Shown: positions 55,375 to 64,000 of the stretch, in pieces
Position numbering within the stretch: position 1 is the stretch's first letter
Layout of the letters: each line of letters starts with the position of its first letter
Made by a program: the position numbers and the translations under genes
DNA from: Shinisaurus crocodilurus
Lineage: Eukaryota > Chordata > Lepidosauria > Squamata > Shinisauridae
Assembly (NCBI GenBank): GCA_021292165.1
Contig: CM037877.1
Span: forward strand, 162,103,580 to 162,167,579
Direction: 5' to 3'
Length of the DNA stretch: 64,000 bases
Notes under the pieces: model-generated
Database searches by the model: none
Seen by the model: only the letters and a program-made list of their open reading frames with translations
Told to the model about the DNA's origin: nothing

Positions 55375-55480
55375 TTCACACATCATGCTAAGCCACCCTG
55401 CGAATACGCCACAGTGGGTTGGTTGTTCACTGAACAACCCAAGGTACACCAGAAAGACAACTGGGCTTACCACGGGTTAT
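55375..55480. repeat. Palindromic repeat block
   Basis: GGCGTATTCACACATCATGC near the left, CTGCGAATACGCC just after it, and the perfect short hairpin GGTTGTTCACTGAACAACC at about 55420-55438. Its CAACCCA phrases recall the palindrome at 29332-29675. No boundaries were resolved. Confidence 0.45.
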
Positions 55481-56362
55481 TCTCCCCTTCCTTCCTCCTC
55501 AGTCCTCTAGCTGTCCTTCACAGCAGAACCAGTCCTGTCTCCCACTCCCCACTCCAATCACTACCGCTTTTTGTTCACTGCCTTTAATTTTTTTTTAAAA
55601 AAAAATTCGGACTGTCAGAAAAATGTAGTTGGATCGTTTTTCTTTAAAAACAAAACAAAAAACAAATCAGCCCCTGAAAATTGTGCGACTGTGTTCATAA
55701 TTTTTTAAATTATTTTTTTTGTTGGTGTTTCGCAAATACACAATACTGTACACTCTTACTACTGTCTGATATGTGGTCTTGCCTGGTCAATTTCCTTGTC
55801 CGTTTCAGCTGTCAAAGGGAGCGGGGAAGTGGAGTAGATAACAGATTGACAAGGCGAGACTGCATATCAGCTGAATTGCGCACAGTAGCCAGGGAGCAGT
55901 TGCCAATTGAAAAGCACCAGTAAAAGGGAATAGTGGCAGAAGGTTGTAAAGTTGCCTGAACACATGCTCACTACATTTTGCTACTACGAGGTACTATGCA
56001 TATGACCTGTTCAGACCAAATGGATACAGACTGCATTTGTAATCTGTGGGCTTTGAACACACTATTCTTTATCTTCTTGCTATCACTTACATCCCAGCCA
56101 TCTGCCATAATGCTTTACGTGGCTGAGGTTTAATGAAAAGAAGTAACAGTGACACTATATTTCAAGAATGGAAAAGGACGAGGCAGGGGTCTTCCCCGCC
56201 ACCCCACCACACATACACACACACACTCCGCTCCCTCTCCTCAGCCAAATTCAGCATAATTCATAGCAAGGCATCAAGACTTTTATACTAAAAACGTCCT
56301 GAACCCCACGCCCCAGAAACTCTGCATCGGAAAGTACAAATCACAACTGGATACATGTACAT

Positions 56363-56452
56363 CCTAATCCTATGCATACTTATTCAAAAGGAGAACAACT
56401 GTGCTCTACGGTGATTACTCCCAAATAAATCCCATTACAGTCTTGCAGCCTT
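56363..56452. mobile_element. Family B MITE, decayed
   Basis: CCTAATCCTATGCATACTTA, GGTGATTACTCCCAAATAAA and TCCCATTACAGTCTTGCAGCC keep the family order. Confidence 0.5.
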
Positions 56453-56472
56453 AATTTGGCTGGTACACATAA

Positions 56473-56607
56473 GGGCTCAATCCTATGCATGTTTAGACAG
56501 GAAAAAAGTCCTACAACTCCCAGTATCCCTCCAGCCAGCCATGCTGGCTGGGGCATGCTGGGAATTGTAGGACCTTTTTCTGTCTAAACATGCATAGGAC
56601 TGCGGCC
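56473..56607. mobile_element. Palindromic MITE, family A, full length
   Basis: It is flanked by perfect TAA duplications (56470-56472 and 56608-56610). Left arm GGGCTCAATCCTATGCATG, right arm CATGCATAGGACTGCGGCC. The centre AGCCAGCCATGCTGGCTGGGG is the palindrome turn. Inner arms include CCTACAACTCCCAGTATCCC and GGCATGCTGGGAATTGTAGG. Confidence 0.9.
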
Positions 56608-57117
56608 TAATTTGCTTATTTTGGCTCACAAAGTATGGTATTTTTTTTACTCTTGCATTTATAAGGACTTGGATTGTGAGTAAGAAGGCAGAGAGCATGG
56701 AACCCTCACCTCCTGACACCTTGAAACAACCACCAAGCCAACCTAAGTTCTTAAGCCTTTGAAGCTTGATTTAAAAACATAGAACACAAACGAGAACATT
56801 CTGAGTAAGATACCAGATTTTGCACCACAAACCAGAATCCATACTGCGCATCATTACTACTACAGATTTAAGCTTTTCTGCACTCAAGATAAAATAAACA
56901 TGCTTGTGAATACATCTGAGCCAGGTTTAGTTTTAAGCCATCCTGCCTTATCAAGGTTGGTTAGACAGAACGGCCCACAGGTGTCGTCCTCACTTTAGGA
57001 TTCTAATTCTCACAATAACAGGGGATCCAACACCATCCTAGCTTTCCATTCATTAGCAAGCACTGTCCATTGGCATTACTTAATTGGCCGAAGTCCCCGA
57101 GAGCCCTTTGTACTTAC

Positions 57118-57198
57118 CTGAATGTTTTAACAAGATTTTTAAGTTCACTATAAACATCACCAAGCGGAATCTGAAGAGGGCCCAAAACAGCAGGCAAA
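57118..57198 (-). CDS. RPAP2: RPAP2, coding exon ([12 protein letters not shown] region)
   Basis: This 81-bp exon on the minus strand follows acceptor CTTTTCAG (AG at 57200-57199). It ends at the consensus donor CAG|GTAAGTA (57117-57111). It is entered with two codon bases carried over (GC + T, Ala) and left with AG. The translation [20 protein letters not shown] + NLVKTF aligns with human [20 protein letters not shown] + NLVRTF. These residues belong to the conserved C-terminal helical region of RPAP2, distal to the zinc-binding domain. Confidence 0.94.
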
Positions 57199-57867
57199 CT
57201 GAAAAGGAAGTAAAATTAGGTCATTTAGATACTAGCAAATGTTCTCTCTCCAAAATAAGAGTTTGGCTCAGTGGCCCTCAGCAGTATAGATCAGGGGTGC
57301 AGAACTTCAGGCTCGGGGGCCATATCCGGCCCTCTGAGGGTCCTGAACTGGCCCTCCAGGGTTCCCCTGAAGGCCATACCCCCTTCCCCTGGACACACCC
57401 CCTTTCCCCCAACCACCTTTTGTGCAGTCTTTCCCCCCCATTCTAAAAGGTTGAACTGCCTCTACTAAGGCTTAGTTACTGGCAGTAAGAGCTTAATCTA
57501 AAATATGTTGGTATTTTAGCCCTGCTCCTTTAGGGCTTAATCTAAAATATGTTGGTATTTTAGCCCTGCTCCTTTCGCCTTCAGCCCAGCCCCTTTTGCC
57601 TTTAGCCCCACCCAACATTGGAATGTGGTCCCCGAGAACGTCTCCAAAACGGAATTCGGCCATTGGGCTGAAAGAGGTTCTTCACCCCTGGCATACATAA
57701 ATACTATACTGGGCGTTAGCTGAAGTTCACAATTTAGGCCCTCCCGTCAAACTGTGCATAGATATTGCCTTCCCCATCTGAAGGATGTGATCCCATCTGG
57801 GCTAACTGCAGCTGGCTATTCAGTTTGTCTGACAGTATTTGAATAGCAGGCGTGAAAGGGTACTCAC
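57199..57867 (-). other. RPAP2: RPAP2 intron, 0.67 kb
   Basis: The donor is GTGAGTA at 57867-57861 and the acceptor TTTTCAG at 57205-57199. Most of it (57292-57690) is a family D hAT element. Confidence 0.85.
57292..57690 (-). mobile_element. hAT-type element, family D, with internal tandem duplication
   Basis: Termini are CAGGGGTGCAGAAC and GGTTCTTCACCCCTG. The flanks GTATAGAT (57284-57291) and GCATACAT (57691-57698) are an 8-bp duplication with two mismatches. A 44-bp unit starting GCTTAATCTAAAATATGTTG is present twice in tandem (57491-57534 and 57535-57578), almost without differences, so the duplication is much younger than the element. Confidence 0.88.
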
Positions 57868-57962
57868 GCCTTTTGGAGCTTTTCAAGAACAATCCGAGTC
57901 CGAATATGCTGCCTAGCGTTAGAATCTACAAGCGGAAAAGCAGGAACCCACTGCTGATCATC
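57868..57962 (-). CDS. RPAP2: RPAP2, coding exon (FPLVDSNARQHIRTRIVLEK region)
   Basis: On the minus strand the acceptor AAATTACACAG (AG at 57964-57963) opens a 95-bp exon in phase 0, starting DDQQWVPAFPLVDS. It continues NARQHIRTRIVLEKLQK to the donor GTGAGTA at 57867. Human RPAP2 has [20 protein letters not shown] followed by LSK at this position. Two bases (GC) carry over to the next exon. The acceptor has a weak pyrimidine tract, but the coding match across the whole exon leaves little doubt. Confidence 0.94.
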
Positions 57963-59148
57963 CTGTGTAATTTAAAAACAGCAAAAATACAGCTCAGTAA
58001 ATCTTAAGTCATTGGGGTGGGGATATAAAATATGCTACATTTTACTCTATGTGAAGGAAATGTAATGTAAGCAATGCTAGCAAATTTTGGTAGGTGGTTG
58101 ACATGCAGCTCTTCCTCTCATTTCCACCTACTCACCCCAGGGAGGCTGAGGAACTCTTGAATCAGTGACTGGAGGTGGTTTCGTGATGGATGAGGGTGAA
58201 CAAGCTAAAATGTAATCTAGGCAAGACGGAAGTGCTGTGGGTAGGGAAACTGCCCGATCGAGATGGCAGTATGCAACAGGGACTGAGTAGGACTGCACTC
58301 CCCCTGAAGGACCACATTCACAGTTTGGAAGTCCTCCTGGACCTTGTGCTACCTGTGGAAGCACAGGTGGCAGCCGTGGCTTTTACCAGCTTAGGCTGGT
58401 GCACTAACTGCAAACCTATCTGGAAAGAGCAGACCTGGCCTCTATGTGCTAGCAACATCCAGACTGGACTACTGTGAAGCACACTGCATGAGGCTGCCTT
58501 TTGAAGATGGTCCAGAAACTTCAAGGGGTACAAAACACAGCTGCTCAGTTACTGGTGGGGGTGAGGCAGTTGGCACACGTGTCACCAATATTGTACGAGT
58601 CACACTGCTTGCCGGCAAATTTCTGGGCCCAATTGAAGATGTTGGTATTGACCTGTAAAGCCCTCAGCAGTTTGAGACAAGATTATTTGAAGGACTGCCT
58701 TTGTCTGCTCTAGGGTTCCTCTGTTTTGAGAACAGTTCTATTTACTCAGCACAAGTCAAATAAGCATGCTAAATCAGATCTCCATCCATTTAAGGCAGTT
58801 GAAAATTTTCGGAAAATCCACATCACTGCCTAGAGCACTTCACTTCAAGTGAAGTGCTTCAAGAGAGAGCAAGCGGCAGCCACTTCATGGAATATTCAAG
58901 GATACATGCCAGAGGAGATCCTGGTATGCCAGGTCAGAGTAGCCAAGAAGACTCTCTGGGATGTCCCACTTGCTCCTTTCCACTGTGAGGCCACCCCACC
59001 CCACATTTGTGTTCAACATCTCTGGGGGCTCTGGGCATAGGTTATTCCCCACATCATGGGGTACTTCATAAACCATTAAAAAAAAACAACAAGATTGCTT
59101 TTGGGAACCAGGAACAATAACCCATCTACTCATTTTCAAAATACTTAC
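57963..59148 (-). other. RPAP2: RPAP2 intron, 1.2 kb
   Basis: The donor is GTAAGTA at 59148-59142 and the acceptor ACACAG at 57968-57963. It carries an old L2 remnant (58070-58790). The sequence 58791-59148 shows nothing recognisable. Its open frame runs on from the large exon only because of read-through past the donor. Confidence 0.85.
58070..58790 (+). mobile_element. L2 LINE remnant, antisense to RPAP2
   Basis: Plus-strand pieces read as decayed L2 ORF2. GACATGCAGCTCTTCC lies in the D-x-Q-L-Y region after the catalytic motif. GGTGAACAAGCTAAAATG is followed by GCAAGACGGAAGTGCTGTGG (equivalent to KLKLNPGKTEVLWVG). CAGTTTGGAAGTCCTCCTGG (SLGVLLD) and GACTGGACTACTGTGAAGC (LDYCNAL) come next. 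The 3' tail is absent. Confidence 0.8.
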
Positions 59149-60109
59149 TTTAGCATTGCTATGGCACTGCTCCCTTCCCAACTGCATTGTCAAATCTTCT
59201 TCAGCTAAGGTGAACTTTCCTTCATAAAATTCCTTCACTTTTAGTTCTAACTGTGACGTCTCTGCTTTTAATTTTTCATAGCTAGGTAAAGCTTCGGCTG
59301 CTGTACTTGAGGCCCAGAAAGGCAACGGCCAGTTCAAACGGTTCACAGTGTCTCTTTGACCGCCACTGGCAGCAGCAACACCTAGTTCATCAGTGCTATC
59401 CAAATCATCCTCGTCAAGGTCTTCCTTCTTGCCACTGGCTGGGTGGCTGGCCTTCAGTACGCAGGGGGGCGCCAAGTTGGAGCCACAGAGAAGTTTCAAC
59501 GTCTCCTCAGTCCTCCATTCAGTAAACGTTTGCCTGAGGTCTTCGAGCAAGCTACCTTTGGCGGCGAAAGGGCCCCTAGCACCCGTGAGGCCACAGTTGA
59601 CAGGCTGTTTCGATTTAGCGAGCAACCTTTTCAAGTGATCTGCCCCTTTCTGGCTCACACCCAGGAAAACCACTTGCGAGCCACTAGAGTGGTCTCCAAA
59701 GCCTTCTGAGGTTTTTACAGTTTTAGGAAGGTGACTGTCTGGAGAAGTGTGAGCTCTTGCAATCTGAGTGTTACCCCGAATAACACATTTCTCTTCTTGG
59801 GTATCTAATTTGCACCTACTTAGCTGCTCTGCAGCCTCGTTAATGGTATCCTTGGTAGTGGTTGGCTTGAGATGGGATCTCTCAGCATGCTTCTTTTTAA
59901 GTATGCTCTTCTTGGGAGCTGGAGAAGCTGCCTTCTCCGCATTCGGTAGGTCCCCTTGCAGAACGGAGGAGACAAATTCTTGTTCCGTATCACTGCTGCT
60001 CTCGCTCTCGTTACTGGAGTTGCCCTGGGCTGCCACCGGGATAGGATTTTCAACGTCTAAAGCTTTAATGCCTTCAATTACTAATTTTACTTCCTTCCCA
60101 GAATGGCCA
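59149..60109 (-). CDS. RPAP2: RPAP2, large central exon
   Basis: The biggest RPAP2 exon (961 bp, 320 codons plus one carried base) starts after the acceptor TTCCTTCAACAG (AG at 60111-60110). Its first base, T, completes a Ser codon, and GHSGKEVKL follows as in human SGHSGEEVQL. Other matches in order are SSSDTEQEFVSSVL (acidic serine-rich patch), KKSILKKK (basic patch), EQLSRCKLDTQEEKC, FTEWRTEETLKLLCG, KEDLDEDDLDSTDE and ALPSYEKLKAETSQLELKVK + EFYEGKF. It ends in phase 0 at donor AAA|GTAAGTA (59148). The exon encodes the low-complexity, charged middle of RPAP2 after the RTR1 zinc domain, whose exons are outside the window. No stop or frameshift is present, and divergence is concentrated between the conserved blocks. 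Confidence 0.95.
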
Positions 60110-60999
60110 CTGTTGAAGGAAAGATGACAACAGTAAGGAATGCACAGAGAACAGGACTGGGCTGACAAAAAGATTTGGTAAAATGACAGTTTTAAGAAAG
60201 GCCACTAGTTGACAACCTTAACTTAAAGAAACTGGGACTGCAGGTGAAACAGGAACAGGCGTGCCCGCCATCCAGCCCTCCACTTCCCCACACGTTTATT
60301 ATTTACAGGCCTCTTGTGCTGGCAGGCTAATGGAGGGAAGAGAGGAAGGCAGAGACTATGCAGTCACATGGTGCACATCCAAGCAGCAGGAAGGAGAGAA
60401 GCAGAACAAGGCACATCTAGAGATGTGAAGGCTTAGGGAAAATAACTTGGGGGGGGGGAGGAAACCAGAAAAATTGGGGAGACAATTCCCCAAATTTCCC
60501 AAAAATCCTTGAAAAAAGGGGTGTTGCTTTACTTTTTTTCTGCCTCCCCCAACACACTTTTTTTTGGGGGGGGGGGAGGTTTCCAAGCCTTTACATCTCT
60601 AGGTAATCTACCCTTTGCAGCAAGCTTGCACCAGCAACAGTAGACCACATTCTGCTTGCCTTTGTAGCAGCCAGCAGCAAGGATTATTTTTAAAAAGAAA
60701 GGAAACAAGATCAGCCACTTGGCCAACTTCCCACAATTTGACTGCAATTTCATTACATCTACTTTCTTTGAAAAACTGGGGTGTCAAATAGAGAGACATT
60801 TGGGGTTTATTGTGACCTTTAGTGGCTTGGTTGATTTTAATTTAGAAACCCTGGTGCTGCAGAGCTGAAGAGACACACACTCTGGCCTCTGCCACTAGCA
60901 AGCAGACCAAGGGCCACTGAGAGGCTGCAACTCCTCCCTCCCAGGAAGAACATCCTGGCAAGGGGAGACCAACCTGGCCCCTTTCCATTTGCTCCAGTG

Positions 61000-61154
61000 C
61001 TTGCTTTCTTCTTCCCTCTCCCTCCCTTTTTCCTTTTACATTGTGCATTTTAGACTGTGAGCCTTTGGGCAGGGACTGTCTTATCTTTCAATATCTGTAC
61101 AGCATTTCGATAGTTGTAGGCATTTTATAAGGGTTAAAATAAAATTATTACGAT

Positions 61155-61185
<31 letters not shown>

Positions 61186-61211
61186 GTTGTTGTTGCTGCT
61201 GTTGTTATTAT
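61000..61211 (+). repeat. Dispersed 3'-tail-like repeat and (CTA)n array
   Basis: ACTGTGAGCCTTTGGGCAGG, GACTGTCTTATCTTTCAAT and TGTACAGCATTTCGATAG follow the shape of a widespread vertebrate LINE/SINE tail (GTGAGC..GGGCAGGGACTGTCT..). It is followed by a CTA/GTT/GCT trinucleotide array (61154-61211). I cannot name the family. Confidence 0.5.
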
Positions 61212-61287
61212 TGATGCATTCTATCCTGAAGACTCTGGATGGATAACATCCAGGTAACTTGCTTGCCACAAGAAATATATCGATTTA

Positions 61288-61377
61288 GGCTGCAATCCTA
61301 TACCTACTTACCTGAGAGTAAGTCTCATTGAACTCAATGGGACTTACTTCTGAGTAGGCATGTATAGGATTGCACTG
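61288..61377. mobile_element. Palindromic MITE, family B, best copy
   Basis: Flanked by perfect TTA duplications (61285-61287 and 61378-61380). Left arm GGCTGCAATCCTATACC, right arm TGTATAGGATTGCACTG. Inner arms GAGTAAGTCTCATTGAAC and TCAATGGGACTTACTTCTG are complementary. The 90-bp element is almost a perfect palindrome. The three-base TWA site suggests a PIF/Harbinger relation. Confidence 0.88.
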
Positions 61378-62471
61378 TTAACAACTGAAGGCTTCTGAGT
61401 CTCCAAAGAACCCACACAGAGAGAGGAGGATGCCAGTTGTGCATGAGTCACTGCTCTGTTTTGCTAGTTTCAATCAACCTCTATTGGGAACAAGTCATTC
61501 TAAGGACTTTCTGAATGATCCAATCATTCCCAATGTAGAAACTCAGAAGTACACACCTTCATTCCAAGGAGGCTCTCTGCATGAATTGCTTGCTACACAA
61601 TCAGCAGGAGACCCAAACCAATAAAGAAGGGAGCGGGCTCATCTGAAGGAAGATTTCATACTTTTATTTCTACCTTTTCTATGCAACCCTTCAGCATAAA
61701 TATTCTCTGGGTGGCTTGCACAATAAAAATAAAATGAACGTCACTCTATTTCCAATGTTCAGTGCTGTGCTGTGCCATTGCTCACGTAGGCAAAATGGCA
61801 CCACCCGCGCAGAAGAGGGAGGTATCAGTAGGCTTGGGGGAACTCCAAGATTTGAAGAAGTACAAAAAAACTGGTGGGAAAAAAACCCTAAGGAGGGGAA
61901 AACCCCCAAAACAGCCTGATGAGTACCGAGCATGCTCAATGACCAAGAAATGCTGACTGTTGCGGAGAAAACATTGAAAAACGGGGATGCGGGGAGAGTG
62001 CAATGGGCGGGCTGGAATCCTGAACAGCAGCACTATATACTGCAACATTTTGTTGCAGGTCCCACTTGCAATGACATCATACAAACATTAAAAAGCATAA
62101 AACAGCAGCGGGGGGAGGGGGGAATCTGGCAGCTATAAAATTGTCACAGTTTAACAATTAAAAGTCTGGGGAAATAAAAAGGTCTTTTTTTTTTGGTGCC
62201 CAAAAGGTAGCAAAGTACATGGCAGGCAAATAGGGAGGGAGTTCTACAACGGGACCCACCACTTAGAAGGCTCCCTCAGTTGTCACCTGCCTCATTTCTG
62301 ATGGCAGGGAGATATGGAGGAGAGCCTCAGATGACAACCTCAGCACATGGGCAGACTGAAATGGAGGCAGGGGTTTCTTCACAAGTGCACCAACTAGTTG
62401 AGGCTAGCATGCCAGCTGCGGCCATTCCATTCCCAGAGATGTCTGATCTGGCTCTGGTCACGCATGCCTTA

Positions 62472-62575
62472 GGGCGCAATCCTATGCAAGTTTAGACAGG
62501 AAAAAGGCCCACAATTCCCAGCATGCTGGGAGTTGTAGGCCTTTTTGCTGCCTAAATTTGCATGGGATTGTGCCT
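62472..62575. mobile_element. Palindromic MITE, family A, inserted in L2
   Basis: TTA at 62469-62471 and 62576-62578 form the target duplication. Arms are GGGCGCAATCCTATGCAAG and TTTGCATGGGATTGTGCC. The centre ATTCCCAGCATGCTGGGAGT is a near-perfect hairpin. The interrupted L2 gives independent proof of the insertion boundaries. Confidence 0.92.
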
Positions 62576-62582
62576 TTAGTTA

Positions 62583-62830
62583 GCCAGTGTGGCGTAGTGG
62601 CTAGAGTGTTGGACTGGGACTCGGGAGATCCGGGTTCTAGTCCCCGCTCGGCCATGAAACTCACTGGGTGACTTTGGGCGAGTCACTGACTCTCAGCCTA
62701 ACCTACCTCACAGGATTGTTGTGAGGATAAAATGGAGAGGAGGAGGAGGATTATGTAAGCCGCCTTGGCTTCCTTGCAGGAAAAAAGGCAAGGAAAAAGG
62801 CGGGGTATAAATATAATAAATAAAAATAAA
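62583..62830 (+). mobile_element. tRNA-derived SINE (plus), inserted at the MITE edge
   Basis: A perfect 8-bp target duplication, TTTAGTTA, lies at 62575-62582 and 62831-62838. The SINE starts GCCAGTGTGGCGTAGTGGC and has B-box GGTTCTAGTCCCCGCTCGGC. It runs through CACTGGGTGACTTTGGGCG to GGCGGGGTATAAATATAATA plus AAATA units. It is a near-complete reference copy for this family. Confidence 0.95.
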
Positions 62831-63890
62831 TTTAGTTATGTTCCATTTGGGCTACTGTAACATGCTCTATGTGGGGCTACCTTTGAAAAATGTTTCGAAA
62901 TTTCAGCTGGCCCAGACCGTTGACTGGATCCAGCTACAGGGAACACGTGACTTCCTCGTTACAAAAGCTTCAATGGCTTCCAGTCTGTTTCCATGCAAAA
63001 TTTGAAAGGCTGGTTATGACCTGCATAGCCCTATATGACTTGGGACCAGGCTACCTGAAAAACCACCTTCTCGCTTAAGAGGTGGCCTAGGATGGTGTTA
63101 AGATCTTTGGGGAGGTCCCGCCACCACCAGAAGTACATTTGGTGGAAACATAAGAGAGAGGTGCTCACTCTCAGGATCTGGAACACCCCACGAAGGGAGG
63201 CTAGGTTGGCCTCCTCACTGATGTCCTTCCGCCAGCAGGCAAAGATGTTTTTATTCAGGTAGGCACTTGTCATGTAAGCTGGTCTGTTGCTGTCTGAAGG
63301 GGTTTTTAATTGGTTGGGTTCTATTTCTTTTATTGTTATATTTTTCATTGTTTTTTTAATGGATCTGTTTTTATGTTATGATTCAATTACGATTTTGGTT
63401 TTATTTTATTATTATTTTATTATTGTTAGGCGGGATATAAGTCTAACAAACAAACAAACATTTTCGGATGTAGGACTGAAGTGCACCTCGGCTATCAGAC
63501 ATTTGGGCAATAACAATTTCATACATTGCTGAATTTTTAAAGGTTAAAATTTATCTTACTATATGAAAGAGCTTAAAATCTATCTTATTATATGATTTAT
63601 ACAAGAACAAGCACATCACACCAACAAGCACAACTCCCACCCCACCATTATTATACAAGAACAGCAAGTACTGTGAATTTGCTTTTTGTTTTAGACAAAA
63701 AAGACCTCTAGAGATCCAAGCAAATACAGCCATTAAAAAAAAGAAGTAAAACCACAGAGATTGCAGATCTAGAAAAGGCTTTCTTTTCTCTTTTTAAATA
63801 AATACAAAACCAGTGGACCTATTTATTTAATGTTTTACCTGAAGATATAAACAAGCTTTCAGCACATATAATTGGTCCCATTTCACTTAC

Positions 63891-63992
63891 AAAGGAAGTC
63901 ATATACAAAAACTGATGCATCAGATCCAAGAGCAAACACTGCATTTGTGCCATGTTTCAACAGGTTCAAATACACTCCAGTATTAGGGGCAG
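63891..63992 (-). other. Exon-like open segment of unknown origin at window edge
   Basis: On the minus strand an ATTTTCAG acceptor (AG at 63994-63993) and a strong donor GTAAGTG (63890-63884) bound 102 bp with a single open frame. The frame reads APNTGVYLNLLKHGTNAVFA then LGSDASVFVYDFL. It does not match RPAP2 as I know it and I cannot assign it. It could be an alternative RPAP2 exon, a repeat-derived exon or chance. The pyrimidine tract is cut off by the window end. Confidence 0.25.
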
Positions 63993-64000
63993 CTGAAAAT

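Larger units (their letters stand above)
50004..57117 (-). other. RPAP2: RPAP2 intron, 7.1 kb
   Basis: The donor is GTAAGTA at 57117-57111 and the acceptor TTTCAG at 50009-50004. It contains hAT and MITE copies listed separately. Unexplained unique-looking stretches are 50906-52258, 53446-54890 and 55480-56360, none of which shows a supported exon. The candidate ORF at 55137-55366 is treated separately. Confidence 0.8.
62230..63461 (+). mobile_element. L2 LINE 3' part, interrupted by a MITE and a SINE
   Basis: CTCTGGTCACGCATGCCTTA before the insertions joins to GTTATGTTCCATTTGGGCTA and CTGTAACATGCTCTATGTGG after them. This restores the L2 phrase HALVMFHLGYCNMLYVGLP. ACTTGGGACCAGGCTACCTG and AAAAACCACCTTCTC are L2 downstream phrases. 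The 3' end is GGCGGGATATAAGTCTAAC with CAAA units. No open frame survives. Confidence 0.85.
60110..64000 (-). other. RPAP2: RPAP2 intron upstream of the large exon, incomplete
   Basis: The sequence between the large exon and the window end must contain or border the earlier RPAP2 exons. I searched for the expected peptide before SGHSG (human VWVREEERHPDFQLLKEEQ) and did not find it here. 60110-61000 and 61380-62229 hold no recognised feature beyond homopolymer G and T runs. Confidence 0.6.

Noticed and set aside
58885..59148. Continuation of the large RPAP2 open frame past 59149
   Set aside because: A consensus donor GTAAGTA follows AAA at 59149, and similarity to RPAP2 resumes in phase at 57962. 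The extra residues are intron read-through.
59307..60127. Several plus-strand open frames opposite the large exon
   Set aside because: They mirror the RPAP2 coding strand and have no family resemblance.
60110..60168. ATG start of the large open frame at 60168
   Set aside because: A strong acceptor lies at 60111-60110 and similarity to RPAP2 begins exactly after it. The upstream Met-containing stretch is intron sequence.

Overview
This window looks like a nuclear genome segment from a squamate reptile, most probably a lizard. The inference rests on the repeat content: CR1, L2 and L1 LINEs, a second non-LTR family resembling Vingi/Ingi, tRNA-derived and 5S rRNA-derived SINEs, and several palindromic MITE families. 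It also rests on a split vertebrate gene with canonical GT-AG introns. There are no operons, ribosome binding sites or other prokaryotic features. Species cannot be read from the sequence alone.

The only protein-coding host gene I can establish is RPAP2 (RNA polymerase II-associated protein 2), on the minus strand. Five coding exons were assembled by splice signals, reading phase and similarity to the remembered vertebrate protein. In transcript order they are 60109-59149, 57962-57868, 57198-57118, 50003-49935 and 21684-21516, ending at a TAA stop. Together they encode about 457 residues, the C-terminal three quarters of the protein. The N-terminal RTR1-type zinc-binding domain must lie beyond 64000. 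The last intron is about 28 kb and holds most of the window's LINE sequence. I found no trace of a second gene in 1-20 kb.

Layout: 1-20.8 kb is intergenic sequence downstream of RPAP2, with a decayed L2 (6.0-8.1 kb), a comparatively intact Vingi/Ingi-like LINE (9.5-11.9 kb), and hAT-, mariner- and Harbinger-like MITEs. 20.8-21.7 kb is the probable 3' UTR and last coding exon. 21.7-49.9 kb is the giant last intron, with a dead L1 carrying a 5S-derived SINE, CR1 and L2 pieces, tRNA-SINEs and MITEs. 50.0-60.1 kb carries the remaining exons, separated by hAT elements and an L2 remnant. 60.1-64 kb is the intron upstream of the large exon, with an L2 that was hit first by a palindromic MITE and then by a SINE, and one unassigned exon-like segment at the very edge.

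The most interesting signals are: (i) palindromic MITEs with TWA target duplications that carry near-consensus ZNF143/Staf-type motifs; (ii) two types of 5S rRNA-headed SINE, one with a CR1-like tail and one with an L2-like tail; (iii) two exon-like open segments on the RPAP2 strand that do not match known RPAP2; (iv) a possible Penelope-like remnant with a decayed hammerhead-type core. No search was run, so all family names come from recall and pattern recognition.
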